NCBI GenBank assembly: GCA_951217055.1
Contig: OX578276.1
Coordinates: 131,924,587-131,988,586 of the forward strand
Direction: 5' to 3'
DNA from: Gerris lacustris
Taxonomy: Eukaryota; Arthropoda; Insecta; Hemiptera; Gerridae
DNA: 64,000 bases
The translations under genes and the position numbers were made by a program. Each line of letters starts with the position of its first letter. The first letter of the stretch is position 1. Positions 10,319-20,281 of this stretch are shown piece by piece. A model generated the notes under the pieces. It searched no databases. It was not told the DNA's origin and was given only the letters and a program-made list of their open reading frames with translations.

Positions 10319-10771
10319 GTGTGGGGCAGACAAGTGCTAACAAACATTGATGTCACGTATTATGCGTTAAATAAATTAAAAATTCCTCAATTCAGACGTG
10401 TATTTATGCGAAATGAGTTACCACGTACTCCATTCCTTAATGAATGGGGTATGATTAATTTGAACGACTCTAGTAAAATTGGTTCTCATTTGGGTTGCTT
10501 ATTAAAAGAATAAACAGAGAAATAATATTTAGATTCGTATGGGAATGCAAATCCACCAAAAGATCTCGTTGCATACTTGGGGAAAAATAAATTATACTAT
10601 AATCAAGGCAGGATTCAAGAATATAACGATCCACCAATCTGCGGACCCCTTTGTTTGATTGTGTTACATTTATTGGCAGAAGGTAAACCATGTAATGTTA
10701 TTATAAGCATCTTACGGAAAGACAAATATTTTTGGGTTAATAATTTTCCCTACCTTCTAAATTCTTCATAA
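10319..10771 (+). pseudogene. Adenain-like (C5-type) cysteine protease remnant, left arm
   Basis: Two overlapping frames (10319-10513 and 10577-10771) read LTNIDVTYYALNKLKIPQFR, RNELPRTPFLNEWGMINLND, then at the frame break the His-containing SSKIGSH, and in the next frame YGNANPPKDLVAYLGKN, YYNQGRIQEYND and CGPLCLIVLHLL. The order and spacing of the His block, the acidic block before YGN and the Cys block match adenovirus-type proteases found in Maverick/Polinton and adintovirus-like elements integrated in invertebrate genomes. A one-base frame change next to the catalytic His and stops between the halves show that it is not functional. No DNA polymerase, ATPase or capsid gene was found nearby, so only this gene survives. 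The family is recognised from memory. Confidence 0.6.
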
Positions 10772-10795
10772 TTTATTTTGTATATAATATTAGAG

Positions 10796-11147
10796 CATAA
10801 CAAAATGGCCAACGTCTATAAACAAAAACATAAGTGACATCGTTCGATCGGAATATAAACATTACTTTTCAACAAGCGTACACAATTTCAATGCTCCAAA
10901 CAAAAAAATATAATTCAATATCGACTATGGAGATTCATTTTTAATGTCTAATTAATTAAAGTATGACCTATTATAATTATACAAAGACTATTATTGAAAA
11001 AACTAATAGAGAATTTTAATTGAACCACACAATATTAAAACTGAAACAATACAGAATGCTTCTGACAAGGAATGTCAAGTTAATAAAAAATACTTGACAT
11101 TACTTGCTACATTATATATAATTATGAAAATGCACTAAACCTCAACA
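10796..11147 (-). repeat. copia 3' LTR, left copy (inner boundary known, far end uncertain)
   Basis: On the minus strand a purine tract GAGGGAAGG is followed by TGTTGAGGTTTAGTGC, the usual polypurine tract and TG start of a copia LTR. The far end is set only by the start of unrelated sequence and is a guess. Confidence 0.45.
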
Positions 11148-11154
11148 CCTTCCC

Positions 11155-12692
11155 TCATTTAATAATTAGGGCCAGACCCATGCCCTGACATAGAAAAAGG
11201 TGTCTTGGCTTAAATAAAGGCTTAGTCAGTATGTCAGCAAGTTGATGTTCAGTATCAACTCGCGTGATACTAACTTCTCCTTCAGTTACCATCTCACGAA
11301 CGAAGAAGTGTCGCGTTCTAATGTGTTTGGTTCTGTGGTGGTACTCAGGGTTCTGCGCAAGTCGTATGGCTGCTTCGTTGTCTACCTGTAACGCGGTAAC
11401 TTCAAGCTTCACAACTTAACTAAGTAAACGTTTCAGCCATACCACCTCACGAGCACCTTCACTTGCAGCAACGACTTCTGCTTCAGTTGTTGAGATGGCC
11501 ACTGAAGTCTGTCTCTGGCTGAGCCAGGATATCACTCTTCCTGCGTACATACACACGACCCCGGTTGTTGATCGACCTGTGGACTCATCCCCCCCGTGGT
11601 CAGCATCACTATAGCACTCAAGGACTCCCCTCTTACAGTTTGGCTTGTAAGTGATACCAAAATCCTCAGTACCTTTCAGGTATCTAAAAATTCCTTTGAC
11701 ACGGGTCCAGTCGCTTTTACTTGGATGCTCTAGGGTTCTTGACACTACTCCCTCATCATAGGCGATATCCGGACGGGTAGAAACCATAAGGTACATAAGT
11801 GCACCAACAGCTTGACGATATTTTAAATTACCTTCAGAGACTTCAGCTTCACTTTTAACGCTGACCTTCCCTGCTTCAAAGTTTTCTTTTACTATAGGTG
11901 TGGAGACTGGTCTACAGTTGTTCATTCCAAACCTTTCTAGCACCTTCTTTGTGTAGGCAGGTTGTCTAACTGAGATAGCTCCATCAGCATGACAGTCCAG
12001 CTCTATTCCTAGATAATATGATGCTGGTTTTACAGTGATTTTAAATTCCTTCTTCAGATCTTCGATAACTTTTTCTTTTTCCTTCGGATCTGTTGTAGCT
12101 ATGAGACCGTCATCAACATACAACACTATAATTGTTGTACTTTTATCATCTTTTCTGATAAACATGCACGGATCTGCTCCTCCACGTTTAAAATTCATTT
12201 TCAGCAAATAATCACAAAAGCGCTTGTTCCAGCACCTTGGCGCCTGTTAAACCATATATGCTTCTTTTAAGACGACACACATTATCTGTTCCATCTGTGT
12301 AACCCTCCGGCTGTTTCATGTAGATTTCTTCATCGAGTTGACCATAAAGAAACGCGCTCGTTACGTCAAACTGCGATAAAGTCATCTTTTCACTTGCAGC
12401 TAAGCTTTTTACGGCTCACAGTACCTGCTTTTGCTACTGGGCTAAAAGTCTGATCGTAGTCTACACCCTTCTTTTGTGCAAACCCTTTCGCCACAAGACG
12501 TGCTTTAAATCTCTCGATTGAGCCATCTGGATTCATTTTGACTTTATACACCCATCTACATGAAATAGCTTTCTTACCTTTCGGCAGTGACTCAAGCTTC
12601 CATGTTTTGTTGTCATCTAAAGCTTTGATTTCAACTTCCATAGCTTTACGCCACTTAGCTTCATGTTCACTTGCTACAGCTTCTTTGAATGT
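11155..12692 (-). pseudogene. Ty1/copia polyprotein fragment (RT - RNase H), left copy
   Basis: Minus strand. The RT begins around 12690 with [20 protein letters not shown] and carries the WVYKVK and [11 protein letters not shown] blocks that the right copy has lost. It continues through YGQLDEEIYMKQPEGY, the catalytic LYVDDGLIA block and the RNase H blocks YSDADHGGDESTGRS and STTEAEVVAASEGAREVVWL. It is broken by a disruption around 12395, a one-base frame change near 12236 and an in-frame TAA at 11416. The last RNase H part (VDNEAAIRLAQNPEYHHRTK to ADILTKPL) lies in 11155-11412. Gag, protease and integrase are absent on this side; at 12692/12693 it meets the oppositely oriented integrase of the right copy. 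Confidence 0.85.
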
Positions 12693-12693
12693 A
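12692..12693. other. Head-to-head junction of the two copia fragments
   Basis: The minus-strand RT start and the plus-strand integrase meet at GTAC. The same GTAC precedes ATTCAAAGAA at the corresponding place of the right copy (13727), so the join used, or created, a 4-base self-complementary overlap. Confidence 0.6.
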
Positions 12694-15071
12694 CGTGTGT
12701 GAAGGGTGTATTTATGGGAAATCACATAAACGTCCTTTTAGTACTAGAACCAGAGCTAAGAAACCAGGTGAAACGGTTGCGGCAGATGTGTGCGGTCCGT
12801 TCGAAACTAAATCGATGTCGGGTTATGATATTTCGTGCTGTTTAAAGACGATTATAGTCGGTTTCGGTTTGTGTTTTTCTTTAAGGAAAAGTCTGAAGTA
12901 GCTAGTATAGCTAGTAATAATATAAAAGTATTACTCTGTGACAATGGAGGTGAGTTCGACAACAAAGCAGTTCGTAAGATTCTTAGGTATGAAGGAATTT
13001 CTCAACGATTTACTATGCCATACACACCTGAGCAGAATGGGCTGTGTGAGCAAGAAAACAGAACAATTGTAGAGGCTGCTCGTGCAATGTTTCATGCACA
13101 TGGAGGATTATCACAAGGTCTGTGGGTAGAATTAGTCAATACCGCTACTTATATTTTAAACAGATCAGGACCATCGTCAGAAAAAAATAAGACACCATAT
13201 GAAGTTTGGACTGGTAAGAAGCCATCATTAAAACATCTACGTGTTATAGGAAGTAAATGCTATACACACATTCCGAAACAGAAACGGAGGAAGATGGAAA
13301 AGAAGGCTGTTCAAGGTGTGCTTGTTGGGTACGATGATTACGGTTATCGTATCTGGGTGAAAAACCAACACAGACTCATCAGGTCTAGAGATGTTGATTT
13401 TTGCAAAGAGCCGATAAGAACCGAGTGTGATAAGAACAACCATGGTAAAATTAGAGATGGGCACTCAAACTGAAGAGGGCAGTACTCGAAATGAAATAGA
13501 GAGTAATGAAAAACCTTCTACAGAGTTTCAGCCGGAACCAGTTCAAATTGAAGACGAAGATGATGATTGAAGTTTGCCTGTGCCAGAAGAGGAATCAGAA
13601 GACAATCAAAAAGACAACATATCTGGAACACATATGAACTTAAGGGATCGTACAAAAATCAAGCTACCAAAGAGGTTTGAGGACTACATTATGTCAGCCT
13701 GTAAGTCGGACGTTGCTGAGCCTAGTACATTCAAAGAACCTGTAGCAATTGTACATGAAGCTAAGTGGCGTAAAGCTATAGAAGTTGAAATCAAAGCTTT
13801 AGATGACAACAAAACATGGTAGCTTGAGTCAAGTGAAAAGATGACCTTATCGCAGTTTGACGTAACGAGCGCGTTTCTTTATGGTCAACTCGATGAAGAA
13901 ATCTACATGAAACAGCCGGAGGGTTACACAGATGGAACAGATAATGTGTGTCGTCTTAAAAGAAGCATATATGGTTTAACAGGCGCCAAGGTGCTGGAAC
14001 AAGCGCTTTTGTGATTATTTGCTGAAAATGAATTTTAAACGTGGAGGAGCAGATCCGTGCATGTTTATCAGAAAAGATGATAAAAGTACAACAATTATAG
14101 TGTTGTATGTTGATGACGGTCTCATAGCTACAACAGATCCGAAGGAAAAAGAAAAAGTTATCGAAGATCTGAAGAAGGAATTTAAAATCACTGTAAAACC
14201 AGCATCATATTATCTAGGAATAGAGCTGGACTGTCATGCTGATGGAGCTATCTCAGTTAGACAACCTGCCTACACAAAGAAGGTGCTAGAAAGGTTTGGA
14301 ATGAACAACTGTAGACCAGTCTCCACACCTATAGTAAAAGAAAACTTTGAAGCAGGGAAGGTCAGCGTTAAAAGTGAAGCTGAAGTCTCTGAAGGTAATT
14401 TAAAATATCGTCAAGCTGTTGGTGCACTTATGTACCTTATGGTTTCTACCCGTCCGGATATCGCCTATGATGAGGGAGTAGTGTCAAGAACCCTAGAGCA
14501 TCCAAGTAAAAGCGACTGGACCCGTGTCAAAGGAATTTTTAGATACCTGAAAGGTACTGAGGATTTTGGTATCACTTACAAGCCAAACTGTAAGAGGGGA
14601 GTCCTTGAGTGCTATAGTGATGCTGACCACGGGGGGGATGAGTCCACAGGTCGATCAACAACCGGGGTCGTGTGTATGTACGCAGGAAGAGTGATATCCT
14701 GGCTCAGCCAGAGACAGACTTCAGTGGCCATCTCAACAACTGAAGCAGAAGTCGTTGCTGCAAGTGAAGGTGCTCGTGAGGTGGTATGGCTGAAACGTTT
14801 ACTTAGTTAAGTTGTGAAGCTTGAAGTTACCGCGTTACAGGTAGACAACGAAGCAGCCATACGACTTGCGCAGAACCCTGAGTACCACCACAGAACCAAA
14901 CACATTAGAACGCGACACTTCTTCGTTCGTGAGATGGTAACTGAAGGAGAAGTTAGTATCACGCGAGTTGATACTGAACATCAACTTGCTGACATACTGA
15001 CTAAGCCTTTATTTAAGCCAAGACACCTTTTTCTATGTCAGGGCATGGGTCTGGCCCTAATTATTAAATGA
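12693..15071 (+). pseudogene. Ty1/copia polyprotein (integrase - RT - RNase H), right copy
   Basis: Plus strand, starting inside the pre-integrase zinc region ([15 protein letters not shown]). Integrase core residues are visible in ADVCGPF, LLCDNGGEFDN and PEQNGLCEQENRTIVEAAR, followed by KTPYEVWTGKKPSLKHLRV and a GVLVGYDDYGYRIW block. A frame change lies near 12830, a short deletion before the second Asp, a stop near 13568, and about 194 bp of RT are missing at 13829/13830, removing the WVYK and ARLVAKG blocks. After that it is base-for-base the mirror of the left copy, including the frame change near 13990 and the TAA after KRLLS. Gag, protease and 5' LTR are missing. It cannot make an active enzyme. 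Confidence 0.85.
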
Positions 15072-15078
15072 GGGAAGG
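15071..15078 (+). promoter_or_regulatory. copia polypurine tract
   Basis: AGGGAAGG immediately upstream of TGTTGAGG, just after the RNase H stop; it would prime plus-strand synthesis in a live element. Mirrored at 11148-11155. Confidence 0.6.
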
Positions 15079-15430
15079 TGTTGAGGTTTAGTGCATTTTC
15101 ATAATTATATATAATGTAGCAAGTAATGTCAAGTATTTTTTATTAACTTGACATTCCTTGTCAGAAGCATTCTGTATTGTTTCAGTTTTAATATTGTGTG
15201 GTTCAATTAAAATTCTCTATTAGTTTTTTCAATAATAGTCTTTGTATAATTATAATAGGTCATACTTTAATTAATTAGACATTAAAAATGAATCTCCATA
15301 GTCGATATTGAATTATATTTTTTTGTTTGGAGCATTGAAATTGTGTACGCTTGTTGAAAAGTAATGTTTATATTCCGATCGAACGATGTCACTTATGTTT
15401 TTGTTTATAGACGTTGGCCATTTTGTTATG
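15079..15430 (+). repeat. copia 3' LTR, right copy (far end uncertain)
   Basis: Starts TGTTGAGGTTTAGTGC right after the polypurine tract. The sequence is the exact mirror of 10796-11147. No second LTR exists in the window, so the end cannot be set by comparison. Confidence 0.45.
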
Positions 15431-15454
15431 CTCTAATATTATATACAAAATAAA

Positions 15455-15928
15455 TTATGAAGAATTTAGAAGGTAGGGAAAATTATTAACCCAAAAATAT
15501 TTGTCTTTCCGTAAGATGCTTATAATAACATTACATGGTTTACCTTCTGCCAATAAATGTAACACAATCAAACAAAGGGGTCCGCAGATTGGTGGATCGT
15601 TATATTCTTGAATCCTGCCTTGATTATAGTATAATTTATTTTTCCCCAAGTATGCAACGAGATCTTTTGGTGGATTTGCATTCCCATACGAATCTAAATA
15701 TTATTTCTCTGTTTATTCTTTTAATAAGCAACCCAAATGAGAACCAATTTTACTAGAGTCGTTCAAATTAATCATACCCCATTCATTAAGGAATGGAGTA
15801 CGTGGTAACTCATTTCGCATAAATACACGTCTGAATTGAGGAATTTTTATATTATCATTTCTGTTGTTGAAGTTATGATTATTATTCCTATACTTAAGGG
15901 GATAAAGGAAATTCTCTTCTTCACTCAC
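15455..15928 (-). pseudogene. Adenain-like protease remnant, right arm, fused to Asn-rich frame
   Basis: Mirror of the left-arm protease, with the same frame break beside the His. Because of the 1241-bp deletion, the upstream Asn-rich frame (SEEENFLYPLKYRNNN) now runs directly and in frame into KIPQFRRVFMRNELPR, giving a 71-codon open frame (15713-15928) that spans the junction. The second half, with the YGN and CGPLCL blocks, is 15455-15649. The fusion is a by-product of the deletion; nothing suggests it is expressed. Confidence 0.6.
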
Positions 15929-16119
15929 ATATGTTATTGCTATATACTTCCAAATTTATTGAGTTTCTTAGTCTCACATTAGTATTAAGATTGCCTCGCA
16001 ATTCTCTTGTATACATTTTTTAAAGTTAAATCATCATGGTCTTCGATACATGTTCTTTTTGTTCCTCTGTAATATTTAACATATTATTTAATTTTAACTG
16101 TTCTTTCATTGAAGAGAGC

Positions 16120-16835
16120 GTAATGCAATAAATGTTAGATAGTTAATCAAGATGAGTTGATAGTCAAAGAATATAATTGCAATAGAGAGCCTTGTAGTGG
16201 GGGAGAAGGGGTTTTCTACTATTCCTTAACTCTTCTACACGTTCCAGTCATTCCATTTAAACTATTATAGATTTGCTACACGAAAACTTCTGCATGTATC
16301 AAGTTGAAATTTACATGCCAGTTTCAATTGTACTTTAGACGATATATATGAAGTTTAATTAAAATCGTTACCTTAGAACGTAAGATATTGGTAAAAACGT
16401 TGTTTTCTCTATTTTAACTGTTTAGGTCCACTTTAACAGTTTTAAAGATCTTTATTACTTTAAATCAAATTATAATTATCAATAACTACGGGAGACATAC
16501 TGAAGTAGAAGGGAGAATTTTTAAAGTAAAATGTAATATTTACGTAGTATGAATACTACCAAAAACTTAAAAATTTGGATCTTTATTACTTCATAGTGGT
16601 GTGGCTGTTGGTTTTACTGAAAAATTTGATTGGAAAAATATGTTTGTCTCATAGAGTAGATGATGATAGAATCTTTATGTCAAATTCCAATTTTACATTT
16701 GAAGCATACGGTTCAAATATGCACACAAAATTTCAACTAAATCGATCAACTTTTACTTAAGTTATCGTCGAGCACGTAAACGTTACTGTCAGACAAACAG
16801 ACAGACAGGATGCATATTTTTTATTGAGTGTAAGA
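16120..16835 (+). repeat. Dispersed repeat R3, right-arm copy
   Basis: Same phrases as 2075-2560, followed by a block related to the interior of the repeat at 23967-24545 (TTTTACTGAAAAATTTGATT, TGAGACAAACAT-type phrase reversed) and the ACAGACAGACAGG tract. Confidence 0.65.
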
Positions 16836-17277
16836 AGCTCGCTTACGCTCACTTTAATTATTTAATGTTCAAATTAGTTATCTTAATATTCATTTGACTA
16901 TTTGGTTTTATATTCCTTAACACAATCTAATTTAAAATTCACAATTTATATTCAAAATTATTAATAATAAAATATACCTCCCAGTAAGATGACTGACATC
17001 AACATGTTCCTCCAAGCTCCTTTAAGTTTAGATCTGTGGAGAGAGGATCAGCTGCTCCGATATACACGATGAAGCCCCGGTGGTTAATTGGACCACACCG
17101 TCTGAGACCTAAAAGTTTCTAGGTCCGACTGCCTTGGTGAATTCTCCTTGAAGAAAATCAACTGATGTTCATTCAGTAGACTCAAAGTCGGTCCGAATGA
17201 CTGTACCAGTTAAATTAACTCTGTTGAAATTAATATTTTTAACAAAATTAATTTTTAAATAAAAAATACAAAAATAC
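16836..17277 (+). repeat. Unclassified arm sequence, right copy
   Basis: Mirror of 7711-8150. No gene or known repeat recognised. Confidence 0.35.
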
Positions 17278-17985
17278 TCTTCCAATTAGCGTGGCACAAG
17301 CTTCCTCGCCTCCTATTTCAAAAATATAATAATTTTATGCATTTAAATTCTATTATTATCCAATTTATTTAATTTCTCCCCCCGTTATTTAAAATCTGTC
17401 AAATTGTTTTGATTTTCTACATGTATTAAAGAGCGCAGCAGGTTGAAATTAATCTGGGGCTATCTGCGGGCAACTTTCGACGAACCACCAAAATTCCATA
17501 AAAATCAGATAGGTACTTTTGAAGATATAGGTGTAAATGAATGTATGTTTCCGCACATGTGCAAGAGAAACAAATGAAAGCATAATGTTCAACTTATATG
17601 GGACCAACATGGACTAATTATAACCTACCATCCAAATTTCATGAAAATCAGAAATGTACTTTTGAAGATATAGGTGTAAATGAATGTATGTTTGTGCACA
17701 TGTGGAAGAAAACCAAAATGGGCGCATACGGTTCAACTTATATAGGACCAATAATGGGCTACCACCCAAATTTCAATAAAATTGGAAGAACAGTTTTTAA
17801 GATATTAAGTGGGTTCGCAAAAATTGAGCGACAGACCGACAGACAGACACAGAACTAAAACTGTTCCTGATGTTTGAAATGGATTTCTGTCTTGGTATTT
17901 TTGTAATCGGTGACTTAAACATTTTTTCATTCTTCGGAACGATCACATAGCTTCCATCACCTTAGGTAGGCTTCGAAGCAATTTT
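17278..17985 (-). repeat. Dispersed repeat R1, right-arm copy
   Basis: Mirror of 7004-7710. Reverse-strand order of R1 landmarks from GTGGCACAAGCTTCCTCGCC to CATCACCTTAGGTAGGC. Confidence 0.75.
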
Positions 17986-18294
17986 AATTTACAAAAACTA
18001 TCTCATAAATTTATCTCTGTAATGGAGAAACACTGAATAGATATTTAAGATGTATTGTAAATAAACAAAATACAAATGGCAAAATGATAAGAGAAGTGCG
18101 GTCAGCTCTGGGTTTGCCTAGCACATATATTATTGCTGAGGTAATGATTATACTGAGTCGGTGAGTGTTTGTTGGTGTATCTATGTTTTAATACTACGGC
18201 ACATTACTTGAATATAAGTAACTCATATTGTTGCAAGTAGAAGAAAGGTAAAATGACACCCTAACAGGGTTACAACCGAGCCTCCATCAAGCAA

Positions 18295-18600
18295 GGTACA
18301 AAACCCTTCACCATTATGTCTGGGGCAATAAAAGTAAGAAAACAACATAATATGTATGTAGAAAAAAAAAACAACCTAATTTTAAAATGAAAAATTAACT
18401 ATATTATACTAACTCGGTGTAGTATGTAGCTAACTGCCCCTGTGGTCTAGAGTCTAGCGGCAAAGGAATCGGACTTCAGATAAAAAAGAAAGTAAATAAA
18501 TAAAATAAAATAAAACTTGTAATTTGTATTACATGATTAGGTTCTCATGTGCCCTTAAAAAAATAAGTCTTCAGTAAAAGGTAAGCTTTCACAAAACCCT
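18295..18600 (+). repeat. tRNA-like repeat unit 1, right arm
   Basis: Unit with CAAAACCCTTCACCATTATG, GTCTGGGGCAATAAAAGTAA, a T/A-rich middle, ACTAACTCGGTGTAGTATG and a truncated tRNA-like head (18436-18480: GCCCCTGTGG, GTCTAGCGGCAAAGG, TCGGACTTCAGA). Its landmarks repeat in the same order in unit 2, so the two are tandem copies. Left-arm mirror: about 6385-6690. Confidence 0.55.
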
Positions 18601-18631
18601 TCGCCATTATGTCTGGGACAATAAAAGTAAG

Positions 18632-18667
<36 letters not shown>

Positions 18668-18900
18668 TATGGGAAAAAATAACATAATAAATCCTAATTT
18701 TAAAAATTATATATATACTAACTCTGTGTTGCATAAACCTAACAGCCCTTGTGGCCGAATGGATAAGGCATCGGACTCACGTTCCGAAGGGCATAGGTTC
18801 GAAACCCAACCAGGGGACAGATTTTTTACAGGAAATCTCAACTCTAGAAGATGGCGGCATATTTGAAAAAAAAAAACACCCGGGCAATTCAAAATAGCGT
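18592..18900 (+). repeat. tRNA-like repeat unit 2, right arm
   Basis: Second copy of the unit, beginning CACAAAACCCTTCGCCATTA, with a 31-base A run (18632-18662) and the more complete tRNA-like sequence at 18745-18817. Left-arm mirror: about 6085-6393. Confidence 0.55.
18745..18817 (+). tRNA. tRNA-like sequence (degenerate; anticodon position reads CAC)
   Basis: 73 bases fold as a cloverleaf: acceptor GCCCTTG with CCAGGGG (5 of 7 pairs), D stem GCC/GGC, box A TGGCCGAATGG, a perfect 5-bp anticodon stem TCGGA/TCCGA around CTCACGT, and T loop TTCGAAA with only 3 of 5 stem pairs. The anticodon position reads CAC (valine) while the body resembles arginine tRNAs, and four stem pairs are lost. Together with the repeated flanks, this points to a tRNA-derived repeat (SINE head) rather than a working gene. 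Confidence 0.5.
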
Positions 18901-19094
18901 AGCAGACAACGACCTAGGAAGGACAGGGTGGGGGGTGGGCTTTCTAACAGCAGGTGAAGGGGCCGAACCTTCTAGAAGGAAGCAGGGGGCTCTGAGCAAG
19001 CAACGGCCAGGGTCCCAACTTAACAATAGCATGCTCCCAAAATAACAATAGCCAGGCAGCCTAGATCATCATAGAACTCTCGTCTCCCTACTAC

Positions 19095-20273
19095 TATGGT
19101 GTATTGCATATTGTATACCCTAAAGATTGCAGGGATATACATGGCGCCTAAAACCTGAATTCTACTAAAAATCATTACTGGATTAGGATTAGGGACGAGG
19201 GAATTTAACAGTAGGTTGATTTATTAAAACAAAGAAAACACGCATGCTCATCATCTTAATTCGGATAATATATGACATTGCTTGATTTTTTTTTTTTTTT
19301 TATATATATAACAGTTTTTTTTACTTTCTCACATAAAGAGAAAATATTGTGATGGCACGAAAATTCGATTTTGAGATTTTAATGGATTTACACGTTTTGA
19401 GGTCCCCTGAGTCATAAAAATTGTTGTTACAAGATATCTGTCTGTCGTTAACTGGAGGCTAAACTACTGGGCTAATTTTGACAAAATTTGGCTTACACGT
19501 TCAGAAAAATCATACCCCGAGGCGATATCGAGAAATGAATTTTAACTCCAAATTTGGGGCGCTACCCCCCAAAAACTCTGAAAAAAAAACCATTTCTCGA
19601 AAACGGTTCCGACGATTTTGATTAAAAAATTCTAAAATGTAGTCCATTTAATTAAAAATATAACGGTGTAAGCCATTTTCCCGGGAACAATCTAGTTCCT
19701 GAGGAAATAGCTTTTAACGTGGACGGAGAGAGCCTGGGTTCGATTCCCCGCCGAGGAAAAGATATTTTTAAGATAAATATCGATGAAATGTTGAAAATTA
19801 ATTAAATGACTTGCGAAAACTAATAAATGGAAAAAACTGGACTAAGTAATTTTGAACTCGTATTTGAGAAAAATGTCTGAGTTGTCTCTGACCGATTTTT
19901 TTTATTATATTATAAAGTGCCTTCATGAATTTATTTTGGTGGGCTAATGACCCTTTGTCGGAAGTTTGATGAAAAGAAATCAAAGCTTCTAGGAAAAATT
20001 ATTACTCGTTGTAATACCCCTTATTTATTTGTCGATTATTTTCATTATACTTTCAAGTTTTAGTCTTTGTATATTCCTAATAACATTCCTTTACCCTTAT
20101 TAATTTATCTATATCATTTTATTTTTTAAACTAAATTTACATGTTTTAATTTTATTGAATATTTTATATTTTATGTTGTTTTTTTTTAAGAATTTGTTAT
20201 GTTCGTTTATAAATACAAAGATTTTTCGCGACCCTAAAATATTTTGTCGCGACCATAGGGTTGGGAAACACTG
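19095..20273. other. Unique right segment of the hAT-bounded unit
   Basis: Not part of the palindrome. It holds an R4-like stretch (about 19340-19700), a B-box-like GGGTTCGATTCCCCGCC at 19729-19745 (a tRNA 3'-half remnant), and then AT-rich DNA up to the hAT right end. I saw no hAT transposase motif in it. Confidence 0.5.
19340..19700 (+). repeat. Dispersed repeat R4, inside the hAT-bounded unit
   Basis: Landmarks: GGCACGAAAATTCGATTTTG, TTTACACGTTTTGAGGTC, CTGTCTGTCGTTAACTGG, CAGAAAAATCATACCCCGAG, TTTCTCGAAAACGGTTCCG. The same landmarks occur reversed at 47640-48125. Confidence 0.6.
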
Positions 20274-20281
20274 TTATAGAC
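20274..20281. repeat. Target site duplication, right (TTATAGAC)
   Basis: Identical to 5804-5811 and directly outside the CACTG end of the unit. Confidence 0.8.

Larger units (their letters stand above)
9136..10376. other. 1241-bp segment absent from the right arm
   Basis: Pairing of the arms breaks exactly between 9135/9136 and 10376/10377; the right arm passes straight across at 15849/15850. The segment holds the end of the Asn-rich piece, a Jockey-like LINE fragment, a second Asn-rich piece and the start of the protease remnant. No clear microhomology is visible. It is most simply a deletion in the right arm, because removing it from the left also removes parts of the same reading frames on both sides. 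Confidence 0.85.
5891..12692 (-). repeat. Left arm of giant palindrome
   Basis: Reverse complement of 13727-19094. Paired coordinates sum to 26226 from the inner end to 10377, and to 24985 from 9135 outward; the shift is a 1241-bp segment (9136-10376) present only here. A second arm-specific segment (~194 bp near 12396-12590, copia RT) is also missing from the right arm. Apart from these, long stretches are identical, including a 31-base homopolymer (T at 6323-6353). Confidence 0.9.
13727..19094 (+). repeat. Right arm of giant palindrome
   Basis: Mirror of the left arm with two deletions. Every open frame found in one arm outside those deletions has an identical peptide in the other. Identity is near complete from about 13850 outward but falls to roughly 95% in the innermost 103 bases (13727-13829 against 12590-12692). 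Confidence 0.9.
5812..20273. mobile_element. 14.46-kb hAT-bounded composite unit containing a giant palindrome
   Basis: The left end reads CAGCGTTTCCCAACC and the right end, reverse complemented, CAGTGTTTCCCAACC. Both are followed by GCGACCCTAAAA-like subterminal motifs typical of Charlie/Buster-like hAT ends, and a perfect 8-bp duplication flanks the unit. No hAT transposase was recognised inside. The interior is a 13.2-kb inverted duplication plus a unique right segment (19095-20273). Either a non-autonomous hAT collected other elements and then rearranged, or the palindrome formed inside an older hAT insertion. Confidence 0.75.

Noticed and set aside
12663..12845. Separate gene at the copia junction
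   Set aside because: Off-frame reading of the integrase start.
18745..18817. Functional tRNA-Val(CAC) gene
   Set aside because: Four stem pairs lost and it lies within a tandem and inverted repeat; kept only as tRNA-like.
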